DNA from: DATGFK01 sp040007395 | GTDB taxonomy: Bacteria; Chloroflexota; Anaerolineae; Aggregatilineales; UBA2796 | Reading direction: 5' to 3' | Assembly (NCBI GenBank): GCA_040007395.1 | Contig: JBDTVG010000097.1 | Location: 1 to 30,167, forward strand | DNA length: 30,167 bases | Part shown: in pieces, positions 1 to 8,934 of the stretch | Layout of the letters: every line of letters starts with the position of its first letter | Numbering within the stretch: position 1 is the stretch's first letter | The notes under the pieces: model-generated | The model's input: only the letters and a program-made list of their open reading frames with translations | Databases searched by the model: none | What the model was told of the DNA's origin: nothing | Translations under genes and position numbers: made by a program

Positions 1-50
1 TGCGCCACGTTTTTGTATTGCAGAGGGTGAATATGAACTAGGCCGATGAA

Positions 51-1892
51 TTACTCGACAGTTACACTCTTGGCGAGGTTACGCGGTTGATCCACGTCAC
101 GACCACGATTCACGGCAATGTAATAGGCCAGCAGTTGCAGCGGAATCACCGTAACAACAGGACTCAGGAATTCTGGCACTTCGGGGACATACAACATATG
201 ATCGGCTTTGCTGGCGATAAACGTATCGCCTTCTGTCGCAATCGCGATCACGATTCCATGTCGCGCTTTGGCTTGTTCGATCTGGCTGATCATTTTGTCA
301 TAGACACTATCGCGAATGGCAATTGCCACCACTGGCATGTTTTTGTCGATCAGTGCAATTGGGCCATGCTTCATTTCGCCGGCGGGATAGCCTTCGGCGT
401 GGATATAGCTGATCTCTTTGAGTTTGAGTGCGCCTTCGAGGGCAATAGGATAATTGATACCGCGCCCTAGATACAGAAAATCTTCGTAGTCCGCTAATTT
501 GTCGGCAAGCGCCTGAACTTCTGGGGCGCGATCCAGCACCTGTCCTACTAGATCAGGCAGTCGAGCAATATCGTGTGTGTGGGCGCGACCCTGTTCTGGC
601 GAAATCATGCCGCGCAATTGCCCTAGGTAAAGTGCCAACAAATATTGATCAACGACACTGGTAGTAAAGGCTTTAGTCGAAGCAACCCCGATTTCCGGGC
701 CAGCTTGCATGGTAATATAGCCATCCGATGTCCGCATAGCCTGACTGCCAAGCGCATTGACGATTGTCCACAGTCGCGCCCCTTTGGTGCGGACTTCTTC
801 CATCGCTGCCAATGTGTCAACGGTTTCGCCACTTTGTGTGATGGCTAGTACCGCGCAGTCAGCGTCGAGGATTGGATCGCGGTAACGATATTCGCTACCG
901 TAATCGACTTCGACAGGTAGGCGGGCTAATGCCTCAATCATAAATTTGCCGACGAGTCCTGAATAGGCACTGGTGCCACACGCCACTATGACCATACGCT
1001 TCAGCCGCATGGCTTCGGCGGCGGTCAATTGCATATTGGGCAATGTTACACAGCCGGACTCGAAGTCGATGCGCCCCCGTAAGGTATCGGTGATCGCCCG
1101 ACCTTGTTCAAAGATTTCTTTTTGCATGAAGTGACGATATTCGCCGCGTCCGGCAACCGCCGGGTCCCACGGAATGTCGTGGATGGCAACTTCGACAGGA
1201 TGCCCATCCAGTGTTTGGACGCTGTAACCATCGCTAACGACGGTGGCTATCTGGCGGCTTTCCAGAAAGATCATGTGCCGAGTATGTTCCAAAATCGCCG
1301 GAATATCGGAGGCAATAAACATCTCATCGGTACCAATTCCCAGCGCAACGCCGCCTGCATTGCCAATGCGTACCGCCACCAATCGATCTGGCTGATCGGC
1401 GCTCATGACGACAATGGCATGTGCGCCACGCAGCATTCCGCAGGCTAATCGGGTAGATTCGGTTATGTCGTGGCCTTGTCCAGCGAACATAGCAACCAGA
1501 TGGACAATAACCTCGGTATCGGTATCAGAGGTAAAGATAACGCCTTGCGCTTTGAGATCCTCGCGTAAGGCAAGATAATTTTCCACGATCCCATTATGAA
1601 CCACTACAAACTTGCCATCCATGCTGATATGTGGATGGGCATTGCGTTCGCTAGGTTGCCCGTGAGTTGCCCAGCGTGTATGTCCAATGCCGATATGACC
1701 GTCCAGAGGTTGTTTAGCAACGAGGTGTTCGAGATTTTCGAGTTTGCCAACATCGCGTCGTAACCCAATAGTCTGGCCTTCAAGGACAGCAATACCTGCT
1801 GAGTCGTAGCCACGATATTCGAGCCGTTTTAATCCGCTGAGAATGATAGGTGTTGCGTCACGAGGGCCGATATAACCAACGATACCACACAT
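51..1892 (-). CDS. glmS: Glutamine--fructose-6-phosphate aminotransferase (isomerizing)
   Basis: This cytosolic enzyme makes glucosamine-6-phosphate from fructose-6-phosphate and glutamine, the entry step to UDP-GlcNAc for the cell wall. The 613-residue length is normal for the family. The N-terminal glutaminase domain (about 2-220) begins MCGIVGYIG with the nucleophile Cys2 and carries HTRWATHG (71-78) and HNG (99-101). Two SIS isomerase domains follow, with CGTSAY (305-310), TQSGET (352-357) and ASTKAFT (404-410); the second contains AEGYPAGEMKHGP and the chain ends KSVTVE. The ATG is preceded by GAAAGGAA with a 7-base spacer. It lies downstream of nagA in the same orientation with a gap of about 200 bases, so both ends of amino-sugar metabolism sit together. 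I see no glmS ribozyme in the leader. Identification is essentially certain. Confidence 0.98.
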   Translation of the reverse strand: MCGIVGYIGPRDATPIILSGLKRLEYRGYDSAGIAVLEGQTIGLRRDVGKLENLEHLVAKQPLDGHIGIGHTRWATHGQPSERNAHPHISMDGKFVVVHNGIVENYLALREDLKAQGVIFTSDTDTEVIVHLVAMFAGQGHDITESTRLACGMLRGAHAIVVMSADQPDRLVAVRIGNAGGVALGIGTDEMFIASDIPAILEHTRHMIFLESRQIATVVSDGYSVQTLDGHPVEVAIHDIPWDPAVAGRGEYRHFMQKEIFEQGRAITDTLRGRIDFESGCVTLPNMQLTAAEAMRLKRMVIVACGTSAYSGLVGKFMIEALARLPVEVDYGSEYRYRDPILDADCAVLAITQSGETVDTLAAMEEVRTKGARLWTIVNALGSQAMRTSDGYITMQAGPEIGVASTKAFTTSVVDQYLLALYLGQLRGMISPEQGRAHTHDIARLPDLVGQVLDRAPEVQALADKLADYEDFLYLGRGINYPIALEGALKLKEISYIHAEGYPAGEMKHGPIALIDKNMPVVAIAIRDSVYDKMISQIEQAKARHGIVIAIATEGDTFIASKADHMLYVPEVPEFLSPVVTVIPLQLLAYYIAVNRGRDVDQPRNLAKSVTVE

Positions 1893-1973
1893 AAGAGGGT
1901 TCCTTTCTAGTATATTCCGGTTGGGGTGAGATGATGTTGATATGTTAAAAACTGGAACAGACTACAAGGTCTT

Positions 1974-2002
1974 AGTATATAACATTTTCGCTAATTTGTG
2001 AC
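1974..2002 (-). promoter_or_regulatory. Possible sigma-70-type promoter of glmS
   Basis: On the minus strand a TATACT -10 box (1974-1979) lies 17 bases downstream of GTCACA (1997-2002), a four-of-six match to the -35 consensus. This gives a leader of about 75 bases before the glmS ATG. A second TATACT at 1909-1914 is too close to the ribosome binding site to serve. This is inference from consensus only. Confidence 0.4.
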
Positions 2003-2089
2003 CCTGCCTACCTTTCAAAATTGTCAGGTGTGACAAAGGCCATAGCTACCCTGATCAGGACTTGATCGATCACACTCTCGGTGCTTTAC

Positions 2090-3262
2090 TTACGAGACAG
2101 ATTTCTTTTCCCGGCGATAAACGATCCGCCCTTCGACTATCGTCAGGTCGACTTCATTTTCCGAGTCGAGTAGCACAAGATCCGCATCCAGACCAACAGT
2201 CAACTTCCCTTTGCGATCAGCAATTCCGATTTGGCGGGCGGCATTGGCGCTGGTCATGGGCCACGCTTCCGCCAAAGTCAAGCCAGTTGCTTTCAAGATG
2301 TTACGTAATGCACGATCCATCGTGAGCACACTGCCCGCCAATGTGCCATCGGATAGGGTTGCCATGCCATAGCCAACGGTGACAGTTTGTCCACCAAATT
2401 GATACTGACCGTCTGGCATCCCGGTGCCTACAATCGCGTCGGTAATAAGCACTACGCCTTGTGACCCTTTTGCCCGTACCACGAGCTTGACAATCGCTGG
2501 GTGAAGGTGGACGTTGTCCGCCACAAGTTCACAGGTGATGGCATCGAGAGTCAGCACGGCTCCGGCTGTGCCGGGAGCGCGATGGTGGATACCTGTCATC
2601 GCGTTGAAAGTATGCGTTGCCTGAGCCGCGCCCTGCGTAATCGCCGTTTGGACTTCCTCATAAGTAGCTTGCGTATGCCCGATTGAGATATTAATCCCGC
2701 GTTTGGCACAATCACGGATAAACACCTGATTTTCCATGAACTCTGGGGCAACTGTGGTCTGTCGGATGACATCAAAGCCAAGCCAAGGCGCATATTCAGC
2801 AGGATTGGCGCGCCGGATATGTTGACCGTCCTGTGCGCCTTTCATATTGATATTTAGGTAAGGCCCTTCCAGATGCGCTCCCAAAATAGTCGCGCCGTTT
2901 TCGACGGGGCCGGTATTCAGTGCGATATTTTCTAGTGCACGATGAATAGAACTTTCCGAGGCAGTCATAGTCGTCGGTAGCAACGAGGTTACTCCGCAAG
3001 TGGCAAAGAAATGAGACATCGCCTCCAGTCCTTCTGGAGTCGCATCCATCGTATCGTGACCTAAAGCGCCATGAACGTGTAGATCGATAAATCCGGGCAA
3101 TGCAGTTTTGCCACCGCCGTCAATCATTTCAGCGTCGGCAAAAGTGGGTGCGTCACCTGTACCAATTTGAGCGAAACGTGCGTCCTCGATCAAGATCCAG
3201 CCACGTTCGGGCTGTGCATTGTTGAGAAGTGGATATATATTGTGGATTAGCAGTTGTGTCAT
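2090..3262 (-). CDS. nagA: N-acetylglucosamine-6-phosphate deacetylase
   Basis: NagA removes the acetyl group from GlcNAc-6-phosphate, giving glucosamine-6-phosphate and acetate in amino-sugar catabolism and wall recycling. It is an amidohydrolase with a metal-dependent TIM barrel. The 390 residues match the usual length. Visible landmarks are PGFIDLHVHG with H62 and H64, HLEGPYLN, ISIGHTQATY, ATHTFNAM followed by HHR, and LITDAI containing the catalytic Asp. The C-terminus returns to the small beta domain (ADLVLLD, VEGRIVYR). The ATG follows a GAGAAG-like purine stretch. It sits upstream of glmS on the same strand; the pairing suggests hexosamine salvage, although the two enzymes work in opposite directions and may not share a transcript. 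Confidence 0.95.
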   Translation of the reverse strand: MTQLLIHNIYPLLNNAQPERGWILIEDARFAQIGTGDAPTFADAEMIDGGGKTALPGFIDLHVHGALGHDTMDATPEGLEAMSHFFATCGVTSLLPTTMTASESSIHRALENIALNTGPVENGATILGAHLEGPYLNINMKGAQDGQHIRRANPAEYAPWLGFDVIRQTTVAPEFMENQVFIRDCAKRGINISIGHTQATYEEVQTAITQGAAQATHTFNAMTGIHHRAPGTAGAVLTLDAITCELVADNVHLHPAIVKLVVRAKGSQGVVLITDAIVGTGMPDGQYQFGGQTVTVGYGMATLSDGTLAGSVLTMDRALRNILKATGLTLAEAWPMTSANAARQIGIADRKGKLTVGLDADLVLLDSENEVDLTIVEGRIVYRREKKSVS

Positions 3263-3436
3263 ATGGTTATTTCTTCTCGTGGATTCTAAAGCTCATGCCT
3301 TCTGATGTGGAAGACAGGCAAAGGGCAGAAAGTTGCATAGTGCATCAGACTATATCGTTCCTGATTGCAGCGGATCTCGGATGATTGCACAAGGTACGCA
3401 AATCATTTGCCGTGTGCATCCAGCGAATCTCGCTGC

Positions 3437-5059
3437 TTAACGTTTGCAGTCATTGGCAAGCGTCGGGCCATCAATAGTGGCAATAGAAAGATAGCCTGCT
3501 GAGAATTGTACCTGATCGTCGGGTGATACGTTCAGAAACCGCGAGGCCGGATGGCCTTTGATCCCGCCTGCATACAGCGAAGTCAGCCCGCGTACTGCGC
3601 CGTCGGCGGCCCGGTATGCCAAAAGACTGCCATCCGAGGTTAAGACATAGAGTAAACATCCATCACCGACCCCAAGCAGTGGCGGTTCCAGTTGTGGAGT
3701 AGGCAATGCAGCTTGCCAGCGCAGTCCACCATTTGCCGCATAAGCATAGATCCGCTGACCCTGACCGGGATAAATAAAAACGTTGCCTTGTGCATCGCGG
3801 GCAATCCGACTGTTGCGACCAAGCGCCTGACCGACATCCATCAAGGGCTTGACCGTCATATCGGAGCCAAGCAGCGCCACTTGACTCGTGACCATAATGA
3901 TAAAACCGCCGTTCGCCACTGCCACTGGCACAATTGGTGCGCCTGCCGCTGCCTGATAGAGCACTTTGCCCGTCGGATCGATAACCGTAAGATTGAAAGT
4001 GTCGCTGTCCTGTCCAGCAACGATAGCCAAATGATCGCCGCTTTGCGCGTAGCGTTCGATATGCGTGCCAAGAGGGTCAGTTTGCCAACGCAATTTGCCA
4101 TCCACGTCATAGGATACTGCGCGATTATCGTCCGCCAAAAAGACAACAGAGTCACCTAAACGCAGTGGCGGCGATTTCAGTGGGCGATCTGGCTTCCACG
4201 AAGCGGTAAATCGTCCGGCGACACCATCCACCACCAGAATCTGATCGTCAGTAGTACGGCCTAGCAACCGACCATCAGGCAAATTGATAATCCCATCTAA
4301 CCCTTGTGTATCTAACCGCCATACCGTTTGACTGTCGGCGGATCGCTGTTCAAGATGATATTCCTCGGCAAAGGTTACAGTTCCTCCATCATGCCAAAGC
4401 GGGGGAGCAGTGGGTGCGCCGCCCGCCGAAAGCATTTGGCGAAAGGCGGGGCTAAGGCGCAGTCGCCACTGCTCAGTGAAGTCAATCGGGTGCATCCAGC
4501 CGCCGTCCAGTGGATCGACAGACCAATAGCCGGGGCCACCCGTACTAGCCTTCATCCGGCGGATCTCGTAGTGAAGGTGCGGCGCACCGTGCAACGGATG
4601 CCCCACCGAGCCGATCACTTGTCCACGCCCTACACAGTCGCCCACCTTTGGGAAGGTATGCCCGTTCGTTTCTTCCATGTGTCCATACAAGGTAAAGAAT
4701 ACACTGTCATCGGGGAAAGTATGTTCAAGGATCACGACCCCTTTTTCGGTATCCCACCCTGCTGGATCGCTGAATGTTACCCGACCCCGCGCCGAGGCTC
4801 GTACTGGATCGCCATATCGCCCAAATGCCATATCAATTCCGGTGTGACGACCATTAAACCCAGCGCGGTACATACCAAAGTCATCATGCTCAATACTGAC
4901 CCCATCGACAGGGTAATCAATCGCATCGACCACACCGCACGGGTTTGAATCCTGTGCGCGGGCAAGATGCGATAGTGGTGCTGTTAGGCTAGCCAACAAC
5001 AGTACAACCACCACGAGAGATACCAGCAATAACCTGACCTTCGCCAGATAGTTGATCAT
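3437..5059 (-). CDS. Membrane-anchored M23 peptidase-like protein with C-terminal beta-propeller
   Basis: A 540-residue exported protein. Residues about 8-30 form a hydrophobic signal peptide or anchor ending near ARAQ. Residues 60-175 are an M23 (LytM-type) domain with all metal-binding positions visible: HTGID (H72, D76), YGHM (H127) and PHLHYE (H161, H163). The zinc site therefore looks intact and peptidoglycan endopeptidase activity is plausible. The remainder (about 210-535) consists of repeated beta-strand blades of the PQQ/WD-like type, with recurring W-x-T/A plus LLAYRAADG-like units, probably a binding propeller. Joining an M23 domain to a propeller is not the usual LysM/SH3 arrangement. 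It is divergent from the secreted operon at 5267 and shares its 200-base intergenic region. Peptidase call firm from motifs; substrate unknown. Confidence 0.85.
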   Translation of the reverse strand: MINYLAKVRLLLVSLVVVVLLLASLTAPLSHLARAQDSNPCGVVDAIDYPVDGVSIEHDDFGMYRAGFNGRHTGIDMAFGRYGDPVRASARGRVTFSDPAGWDTEKGVVILEHTFPDDSVFFTLYGHMEETNGHTFPKVGDCVGRGQVIGSVGHPLHGAPHLHYEIRRMKASTGGPGYWSVDPLDGGWMHPIDFTEQWRLRLSPAFRQMLSAGGAPTAPPLWHDGGTVTFAEEYHLEQRSADSQTVWRLDTQGLDGIINLPDGRLLGRTTDDQILVVDGVAGRFTASWKPDRPLKSPPLRLGDSVVFLADDNRAVSYDVDGKLRWQTDPLGTHIERYAQSGDHLAIVAGQDSDTFNLTVIDPTGKVLYQAAAGAPIVPVAVANGGFIIMVTSQVALLGSDMTVKPLMDVGQALGRNSRIARDAQGNVFIYPGQGQRIYAYAANGGLRWQAALPTPQLEPPLLGVGDGCLLYVLTSDGSLLAYRAADGAVRGLTSLYAGGIKGHPASRFLNVSPDDQVQFSAGYLSIATIDGPTLANDCKR

Positions 5060-5201
5060 GTTCGCTATTTTCTGTGCTCAGTTGAAGTCGGTGATTCAAT
5101 ATCGGTTGTACTCGATTTTGGGTATTGAATGCAACTTTAGGAAAAAGCCGATAGGTAACATGAGAATTTCCTCCTTGTTCCCCGCATCAGGGAGCCGTAG
5201 G

Positions 5202-5230
5202 TTGCAGAGTCATCTGTCACCGACTATAGT
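5202..5230 (+). promoter_or_regulatory. Sigma-70-type promoter for the secreted-protein operon
   Basis: TTGCAG (5202-5207) and TATAGT (5225-5230) are separated by exactly 17 bases, close to the vegetative consensus. The predicted transcript starts near 5237, giving a leader of about 30 bases before the start codon at 5267, which has a GAGGAGA ribosome binding site at 5254-5260. Support is by consensus only. Confidence 0.6.
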
Positions 5231-5266
5231 AGGTACGTTCAAAAATTTAGGGTGAGGAGAGATCCA

Positions 5267-5788
5267 ATGCGAAGCATACGCTTTGGTATCGTGATATTTT
5301 GTAGTGTAGCAATTTTGGCAGTTGCGTTTCCAGCACTGGTAACTGCGGACGCAGTGCCGAATGACAGTACGGCCGGCGCAAGTTCTGGTCTGCTAGCCGC
5401 AACGCCTGAAGCATCGACAACCCCGGTTGTTCAGTTTGTACCTACCAAGCGTACATGGTGGCAGGCCGCCCCGGAACTCGACCAACAAACGGGCGACTGT
5501 GGCGTAGCCGTTAACTACTGTCCAGCGATGGTCATCATTACGCCACGCAGCCGCACTAGCATCTATTGGCGCGGGCAAGAACTAACGCCCTATGCCATGT
5601 TCCGTTCCCGTACCAACCCAAATATCTATTCTTATGCTGGCTTGAATGCCCTGCGCGATGGAAAGATTAAGCTGACATTAGAATTTACCAGCTCGACTAC
5701 ATGGAAGGCCACGCAGGAATTGGTACTCAGACGCGAACCACAGTGTGTCCATAAGCTCGTCTTTAACGGCACATTCCTACCACGCTAG
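5267..5788 (+). CDS. Secreted protein of unknown function
   Basis: A 173-residue protein that I do not recognise. Residues 1-29 are a clear signal peptide (positive RSIR, then a hydrophobic stretch ending near TADA). A Ser/Thr/Ala/Pro-rich linker covers about 30-58. The remaining compact domain of about 110 residues has C78, C85 and C160, aromatic beta-strand patterns (SIYWRGQEL, NIYSYAGLNAL) and FTSSTTW. I chose the ATG at 5267 rather than the in-frame GTG at 5252 because GAGGAGA sits six bases upstream of the ATG and overlaps the GTG. The stop is 20 bases before the next gene, so the two are probably co-transcribed. The role is probably at the cell surface; nothing in the sequence suggests catalysis. 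Confidence 0.75.
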   Translation: MRSIRFGIVIFCSVAILAVAFPALVTADAVPNDSTAGASSGLLAATPEASTTPVVQFVPTKRTWWQAAPELDQQTGDCGVAVNYCPAMVIITPRSRTSIYWRGQELTPYAMFRSRTNPNIYSYAGLNALRDGKIKLTLEFTSSTTWKATQELVLRREPQCVHKLVFNGTFLPR

Positions 5789-5808
5789 TTCAGGAGAGAT
5801 AACGAACC

Positions 5809-7041
5809 ATGCTGCGGCGATCTTCAATTTTGCTCATGTTGGTTTCGATAACCGCCATCCTGTTCGGCGCATTGGCATATACGCCTGCTCAGGCGGACGA
5901 AGCCACTGCTTGGGCCATCAATGTCAATAATCTTCGTTCAGGGCCAGCTCGCAAGTTTGCTGTATTGAGTACCCTTCAACCCAATACAGAGGTGGTGTTG
6001 GAAGCCCGCACGAACGATACCAGTTGGATACTTGTCCATACTAAAGATGGCGCTAACCGAGGGTGGGGTGCGACCCCACTATTCAAGCTGGCTCCCACCG
6101 TCAAGTTGTACAGTCTGCCTGTTAGCACAGAAGAAGTTGGCCCCGGCAGCAAACCCGGCGACGCTCCGCCTGCCAGTGGTCAGCCTGTCGATCCTAGCAA
6201 ACTGCCTGTGTACCAACTGCCTGTGCCGCCGCTGCCTAACGATATTCCGAGCGGCGCAATCAGAGCACCAATCCTACCAGTCATAACGCCACGCATACGC
6301 AGTTACATGCGCACTGTAGTTGAAAAAGGTAAGACACTCGGCAACAATCTAAGAGTCTTTTCCAAAGTTGGCGACTGTCATACCGATCATCCCTTGTTCT
6401 TTAACGGGATCGGCAATGGTGTTTACAACCTCGGCAAGTATAGCAGTTTGAAAGAGATCATTGATTACTATTCGGTGTCACCCCGCCCCGGTGCAGGTAA
6501 CTCGTTCAATACTGCTAGCAAAGCGGCTCACAGTGCCTATTCCAGCGGAGCCGTACTCGATTGGCAGTTAGCTGATCCAGGCGTATGCCAGCAAGAAGAA
6601 ACCCCGCTGCGCTGTGAATATCGCCTGAGCAAACCTGCTGTCGCGATTATCATGTTCGGCGTAGTCGATGTCATGGTCATGACTCCGCAGCAGTTCAATC
6701 TGCACATGCGTATTATCGTGCGGGATAGCATGGATCACGGTGTAGTTCCGATCTTGAGCACGGCTGCTGAAAACGCCAGCGATCCGGCGAAGGCGCGGCT
6801 GTTCAACCAGATCGTTGTCAAGGTTGCCCAAGAAATGAGCGTACCGCTGATTAACCTTCAAGGAGCATTGGCTCCACTGCCCAACAAGGGTTTGGACGCG
6901 GACGGCATTCACTTGAGCCGTACTGCTGATCTTGATCAGGCGGCGGTGTTCAATGATACTAATCTGCAATATGGCTATACGATGCGTAATCTTGTTACGC
7001 TAGAAGCCTTACAACTGGTCTACCATCAGATATTGAATTAG
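5809..7041 (+). CDS. Secreted SH3-like plus SGNH-fold protein with altered catalytic residues
   Basis: A 410-residue exported protein. It has a signal peptide at 1-29 (cut near AQA), then a bacterial SH3-like domain at about 33-98 with the typical VNNLRSGPARKFAVLSTL start, as used for wall binding. A Pro-rich linker spans 105-158. The C-terminal domain (about 165-410) resembles the SGNH/GDSL hydrolase fold: KVGDC (187-190 region) sits where GDS is expected, FGVVD (283-287) where GxND is expected, and DADGIHLS (363-370) gives D365 and H368. The nucleophile position is therefore Cys190 instead of Ser, and the oxyanion Asn is Val. It may be a thiol variant or a binding-only pseudoenzyme. The ATG has GGAGAG upstream. 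It is the second gene of an operon closed by the hairpin at 7049. Confidence 0.75.
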   Translation: MLRRSSILLMLVSITAILFGALAYTPAQADEATAWAINVNNLRSGPARKFAVLSTLQPNTEVVLEARTNDTSWILVHTKDGANRGWGATPLFKLAPTVKLYSLPVSTEEVGPGSKPGDAPPASGQPVDPSKLPVYQLPVPPLPNDIPSGAIRAPILPVITPRIRSYMRTVVEKGKTLGNNLRVFSKVGDCHTDHPLFFNGIGNGVYNLGKYSSLKEIIDYYSVSPRPGAGNSFNTASKAAHSAYSSGAVLDWQLADPGVCQQEETPLRCEYRLSKPAVAIIMFGVVDVMVMTPQQFNLHMRIIVRDSMDHGVVPILSTAAENASDPAKARLFNQIVVKVAQEMSVPLINLQGALAPLPNKGLDADGIHLSRTADLDQAAVFNDTNLQYGYTMRNLVTLEALQLVYHQILN

Positions 7042-7048
7042 TATCACC

Positions 7049-7082
7049 GATCACGCTCCGCGCTAAAATGTGGAGCGTGATC
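7049..7082 (+). terminator. Hairpin terminator after the secreted operon
   Basis: An 11-base perfect stem (7049-7059 with 7072-7082) encloses a 12-base loop just after the stop codon at 7041. It is followed by a T/C-rich run rather than a clean T tract. Its position suggests transcription termination. Confidence 0.65.
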
Positions 7083-7144
7083 TTCTCTATCTTCGCTCAT
7101 TCCTCTAATAATCCTCATCTTGTAGCAGGGACAATAGAAAACCG

Positions 7145-8074
7145 ATGGCTGACATCCTCAATCAATTTTTCGCCTGCGAACTTTCCTTGCAAGTTGGGGA
7201 GCAGCTTTTTGCCACTGCGGCTCGCGTTGATGTGTGGCTACTGCTGGAGTATCGCGGCGCTTGGGGCAGCGAAGCTTTTACTGAAAGTGATCTGCCGCAA
7301 GCAGTCAAGCGGCATCTTGATGGACAGCTTAAGGCCGTCCCAAAATCACGGTTACAACTGATCAAGCATGATGGGTCATCGAGCGAGAAACTGCTCTTTT
7401 ATATTGCTGTAGCGCGTGAAATCGATCCGATCCTGTATCGATTCCAGCTTGACAGTTACGAGGATCTACTGACGTTTGACGTTCCCGCGATACTGTCGGA
7501 TAGTACCGCTTACCAACACGCTCTCAGCGACAAACAGCTTTTTCTGTTTTGTACCAATGGCAGACGCGACAAATGCTGTACCAAATTCGGCTTGCCCGTT
7601 TATCAGGCCGCCGAAAAAATGGTTGGCGATGCAGCATGGCAAACGACTCACCTTGGCGGACATCGTTTCGCGGCAACGGCAGTCTTTTTGCCGCACGGGA
7701 TTGTCTATGGGCGCATCAGTCCCGGCGACATCGCCCATCTGATCGAAGCCTATCAGCAGCAGCGGCTTGATGTAGGCTTGTACCGAGGTCGATCTTGTTA
7801 CGCTGAGTCTGCACAAGCCGCCGAGTACTTTCTGAGGCTAGAAACCCACGCTAGCGATCTTGCCCAATTTCGGTTAATAGATAGCCCAAAAACTGACGAC
7901 AGCGTCTATACAGTACGGTTTGAGTCACGGAGCGATGGCACCCTGCACATAATTCGGCTTGAGCAGAATTTATCTAGGTTTCAGGTTCACAAGAATTCAG
8001 ATAGTGCCGAACATGCGCCTGTATTGCAGTTCCAGTTAGGCAGTTATGAGATCACAAATCAACCCAATTTATGA
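7145..8074 (+). CDS. Sucrase/ferredoxin-like (Suc_Fer-like) family protein
   Basis: A 309-residue cytosolic protein of the family named sucrase/ferredoxin-like, whose members have a thioredoxin-like ferredoxin fold and in some cases an iron-sulfur cluster. The diagnostic block is present: LFLFCTNGRRDKCC (C136, C144, C145), then THLGGHRFAATAVFLPHG (H169 to H184) and VYGRISP. The C-terminal third is a divergent beta-rich extension. The sucrase part of the name is historical and should not be read as sugar hydrolysis; electron transfer is the better guess. The ATG lacks a good Shine-Dalgarno; the nearest AGGGA is about 17 bases away. The gene converges with the PHP phosphatase, with 31 bases between the stops. 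Confidence 0.85.
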   Translation: MADILNQFFACELSLQVGEQLFATAARVDVWLLLEYRGAWGSEAFTESDLPQAVKRHLDGQLKAVPKSRLQLIKHDGSSSEKLLFYIAVAREIDPILYRFQLDSYEDLLTFDVPAILSDSTAYQHALSDKQLFLFCTNGRRDKCCTKFGLPVYQAAEKMVGDAAWQTTHLGGHRFAATAVFLPHGIVYGRISPGDIAHLIEAYQQQRLDVGLYRGRSCYAESAQAAEYFLRLETHASDLAQFRLIDSPKTDDSVYTVRFESRSDGTLHIIRLEQNLSRFQVHKNSDSAEHAPVLQFQLGSYEITNQPNL

Positions 8075-8105
8075 TCTCATTGATTTGCGAAGAAATGCTA
8101 GCTGT

Positions 8106-8918
8106 CTAAATCTCCACGAACTCAGCGACTTTGCGATTCGCGAATTTGGTGAGTCGAGTAAAACCAGCGTCTTTCGCAATGGCGATGGCCTTGTCCAGAC
8201 CCGCACCAAGCTGATCGGGGCGATGGCTATCGCTGCCGATAGACAACAGTTCCCCGCCCATCTCACGATACCAACGGATCACCTCTACCGTAGGATGTGT
8301 CTGGTTGACCGACATCCGCAAGGCACTTGTATTGATCTCCGGCGCAATTTGTTGGCGAATACATGCCGCTAATACCGGGCGCACATATTCCTCATACTCG
8401 GTGATGTCGAAGCGATTGTAGACTTGATAGCCCATGCGCTTGATTACGTCCATGTGGCTCATAATATTGAACCCGCCAGCGTCTACCATCTGGGTTAGCT
8501 CTGCGAAATATTCACGCGCCGCGCTTTTGTGATCGCGTTTCTGGAAGTAGCTGCGCTCAAAGATGCTCTCGCCGTTATTCCAATGCAGACTACCCAACAC
8601 CAGATCGTAAGGGTGGGCGTTGAGTACCGCATCGACCTGTTCACGGTACAAGTGCATCTCACCGACTTCTACACCTGCCTTGATGGTTAGCCCTTGCGGC
8701 CCAAACTCGGCACGGCAAGCTTCAATATCGCGAAAATAGCGGGTCGGATCATACTTCTCGTAACACATATCCTCACGTTTACGGTTGAAATGTTCGGTAA
8801 AAGCGATCTCCGGGATATGCTTCTGAATGGCGCTGCGGCACATCTCAGCCATTGTCGCACGGCAGTCACAGCTATTGTTGCTGTGCATATGATAATCAAA
8901 TGGAATTAGCGTTGTCAT
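8106..8918 (-). CDS. PHP-family histidinol-phosphatase (HisJ-like)
   Basis: A 270-residue PHP-domain metal-dependent phosphoesterase of the HisJ/HisK histidinol-phosphatase type. It would remove phosphate from L-histidinol phosphate in histidine synthesis. Metal ligands are visible: FDYHMHS (H10, H12), FTEHF (H43), AGVEVGE (E84), LGSLHW (H112), MSHMD (H155) and GSDSH (D230, H232). Length and motif order fit HisJ. The ATG is preceded by CAGGAAAG. No other his gene is nearby, so assignment to histidine synthesis rests on family only; related PHP proteins hydrolyse other phosphates. Confidence 0.85.
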   Translation of the reverse strand: MTTLIPFDYHMHSNNSCDCRATMAEMCRSAIQKHIPEIAFTEHFNRKREDMCYEKYDPTRYFRDIEACRAEFGPQGLTIKAGVEVGEMHLYREQVDAVLNAHPYDLVLGSLHWNNGESIFERSYFQKRDHKSAAREYFAELTQMVDAGGFNIMSHMDVIKRMGYQVYNRFDITEYEEYVRPVLAACIRQQIAPEINTSALRMSVNQTHPTVEVIRWYREMGGELLSIGSDSHRPDQLGAGLDKAIAIAKDAGFTRLTKFANRKVAEFVEI

Positions 8919-8934
8919 TTTCTTTCCTGAGAAT

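Noticed and set aside
87..470. 127-residue open frame opposite glmS
   Set aside because: It is an antisense shadow of a highly conserved gene, with no ribosome binding site or recognisable similarity.
1893..2089. glmS ribozyme or riboswitch upstream of glmS
   Set aside because: I could not find the conserved core or pseudoknot pattern; only a plain leader with a promoter-like pair is visible.
4930..4960. tRNA T-arm-like string GTTTGAATCC
   Set aside because: It is inside the M23 gene and no cloverleaf arms surround it.
8048..8088. Terminator between the convergent Suc_Fer and PHP genes
   Set aside because: The matching arms (GAGATCA/TGATCTC and CAAATCA/TGATTTG) are not nested and cannot form one strong stem.
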